Part shown: positions 63,393 through 64,000 of the stretch, one piece after another
Layout of the letters: each line of letters starts with the position of its first letter
Position numbering within the stretch: position 1 is the stretch's first letter
Source of the DNA: Gaiellasilicea sp963765705
GTDB lineage: Bacteria; Actinomycetota; Thermoleophilia; Gaiellales; Gaiellaceae
Assembly: GCA_963765705.1 (NCBI GenBank)
Contig: CAVXXJ010000013.1
Coordinates: forward strand, 1-64,000
Length of the DNA: 64,000 nucleotides
Reading direction: 5' to 3'
Translations under genes and position numbers: made by a program
The notes under the pieces: model-generated
What the model was told of the DNA's origin: nothing
Database searches by the model: none
Seen by the model: the letters and a program-made list of their open reading frames with translations, nothing else

Positions 63393-64000
63393 ACGGCCGC
63401 CTGCTCCTCGGCAGCGGCGCGGAGCAGGCTCGCGTACGCACCCGCCGTCGCGGGTCGCTCGTCGGGATCCTTCGCAAGCGCGGCGAGGATCGCACTCGAG
63501 AGCCCGGCCGGCAGCTCGGGCCGCGTGGCGCAGGGATCGGGCGGGGTCTCCTCGAGATGCGCCAGCCCGACCTGGAACGCGCTCTTGTCGGAGAACGGAG
63601 CGCTGCCGGCAACACACTCGAACGCGACGCATCCGAGCGCATAGATGTCCGTCGCCGGGGTTGCAGGCTTCCCTCGGATCAGCTCTGGTGCGAGGTAGTC
63701 GAGCGTCCCCATGACCTGTCCCGGTCGCGTCAGGACGGTGTAGGCGCGGCCCTTCGCGAGCCCGAAGTCGGTGAGCAATGCGCTCCCCTCGCTGTCGAAC
63801 AGGACGTTCGAGGGCTTGATGTCCCGGTGCATCACCCCGGCCGCGTGCAGGGCGTCGAGCCCCGAGCCGATCTCGGTGATGACGCGAACGGCGTCCGCGA
63901 GCAGCAGCGGCCCGCCGGCGGCGATGTGCTCCGTGAGCGAGCCGCCGTCGACGTAGTCCGAGGCGAGGCAATGCCGCCCGTCCCACTCGGCCGACTCGAG
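63389..64000 (-). CDS. Ser/Thr protein kinase, 5' part outside the window
   Basis: Only the C-terminal 203 codons are present. The kinase core is recognisable from the hinge region through HRDIKPSNVLFDSEG, LTDFGLAKG, the activation/APE segment GTLDYLAPELIRG, TDIYALGCVAFEC and a typical end LAALAKDPDERPATAGAYASLL. The glycine loop and VAIK lysine are beyond position 64000. No membrane helix or extracellular domain follows the kinase, which ends just after the fold; sensing may rely on the coupled FHA-TM protein. Confidence 0.88.
   Translation of the reverse strand, partial: LESAEWDGRHCLASDYVDGGSLTEHIAAGGPLLLADAVRVITEIGSGLDALHAAGVMHRDIKPSNVLFDSEGSALLTDFGLAKGRAYTVLTRPGQVMGTLDYLAPELIRGKPATPATDIYALGCVAFECVAGSAPFSDKSAFQVGLAHLEETPPDPCATRPELPAGLSSAILAALAKDPDERPATAGAYASLLRAAAEEQAAV

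Overview
High-GC (about 68-70 %) chromosomal DNA with actinobacterial gene content: many GTG starts, divergent Ser/Thr kinases and FHA proteins, a MurE-type ligase, and small stop-to-start overlaps. The mix of families (secreted leucine/glycine-rich LLG repeat protein, LigD polymerase domain alone, PLGAI-repeat giant protein, cyclase-ATPase-TPR regulators) suggests a Thermoleophilia-like actinomycete, probably a metagenome-assembled genome; this placement is inference. No rRNA, tRNA, CRISPR array or origin was seen.

Layout. 0-20 kb: metabolic and regulatory singletons (nitronate monooxygenase, secreted amidase, cupin, a PAS-LuxR regulator divergent from a MEDS/ATPase/TetR fusion, LigD polymerase domain, ACC deaminase, MFS exporter, LLG-repeat secreted protein, PAP2 phosphatase, LysE exporter, an orphan double-glycine peptide, MurE-like ligase with a TOPRIM protein). 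20-32 kb: dienelactone hydrolase, Vgb-like propeller, decayed IS481 element, hydroxyacid dehydrogenase, peptidoglycan amidase, isocitrate dehydrogenase divergent from its kinase/phosphatase AceK, a MacB-like ABC exporter. 32-37 kb: large secreted M14 carboxypeptidase and a Cys/His-repeat membrane-anchored protein. 37-43 kb: a tight + strand operon of a PLP decarboxylase with a cyclic-nucleotide-binding (cNMP) tail, an MFS transporter with a cNMP tail and agmatinase, facing agmatine deiminase. 43-49 kb: the most striking region, a - strand locus with a PpiC/SurA-like peptide maturation protein, a C39-peptidase ABC exporter carrying two cNMP domains, and two tiny acidic peptides with double-glycine leaders; a third member of the peptide family lies at 16.7 kb. 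49-55 kb: a 1,941-residue secreted protein with 18 PLGAI pentapeptides and a gingipain/caspase-like domain. 55-64 kb: a soluble-adenylyl-cyclase-like regulator, a kinase/ATPase/TPR regulator, two FHA-TM proteins and a partial kinase.

How it may fit together: a class III cyclase at 55 kb and four cNMP-binding domains in three proteins at 37-48 kb suggest a cyclic-nucleotide-linked programme that includes decarboxylation/agmatine metabolism and regulated export of small double-glycine peptides (inference).

Data quality: at least 12 single-base insertions and one single-base deletion, mostly in G/C runs, break otherwise intact genes. Each repairs to an exact reading frame and a family-typical length, so these look like uncorrected sequencing indels and I annotate the repaired genes across them.
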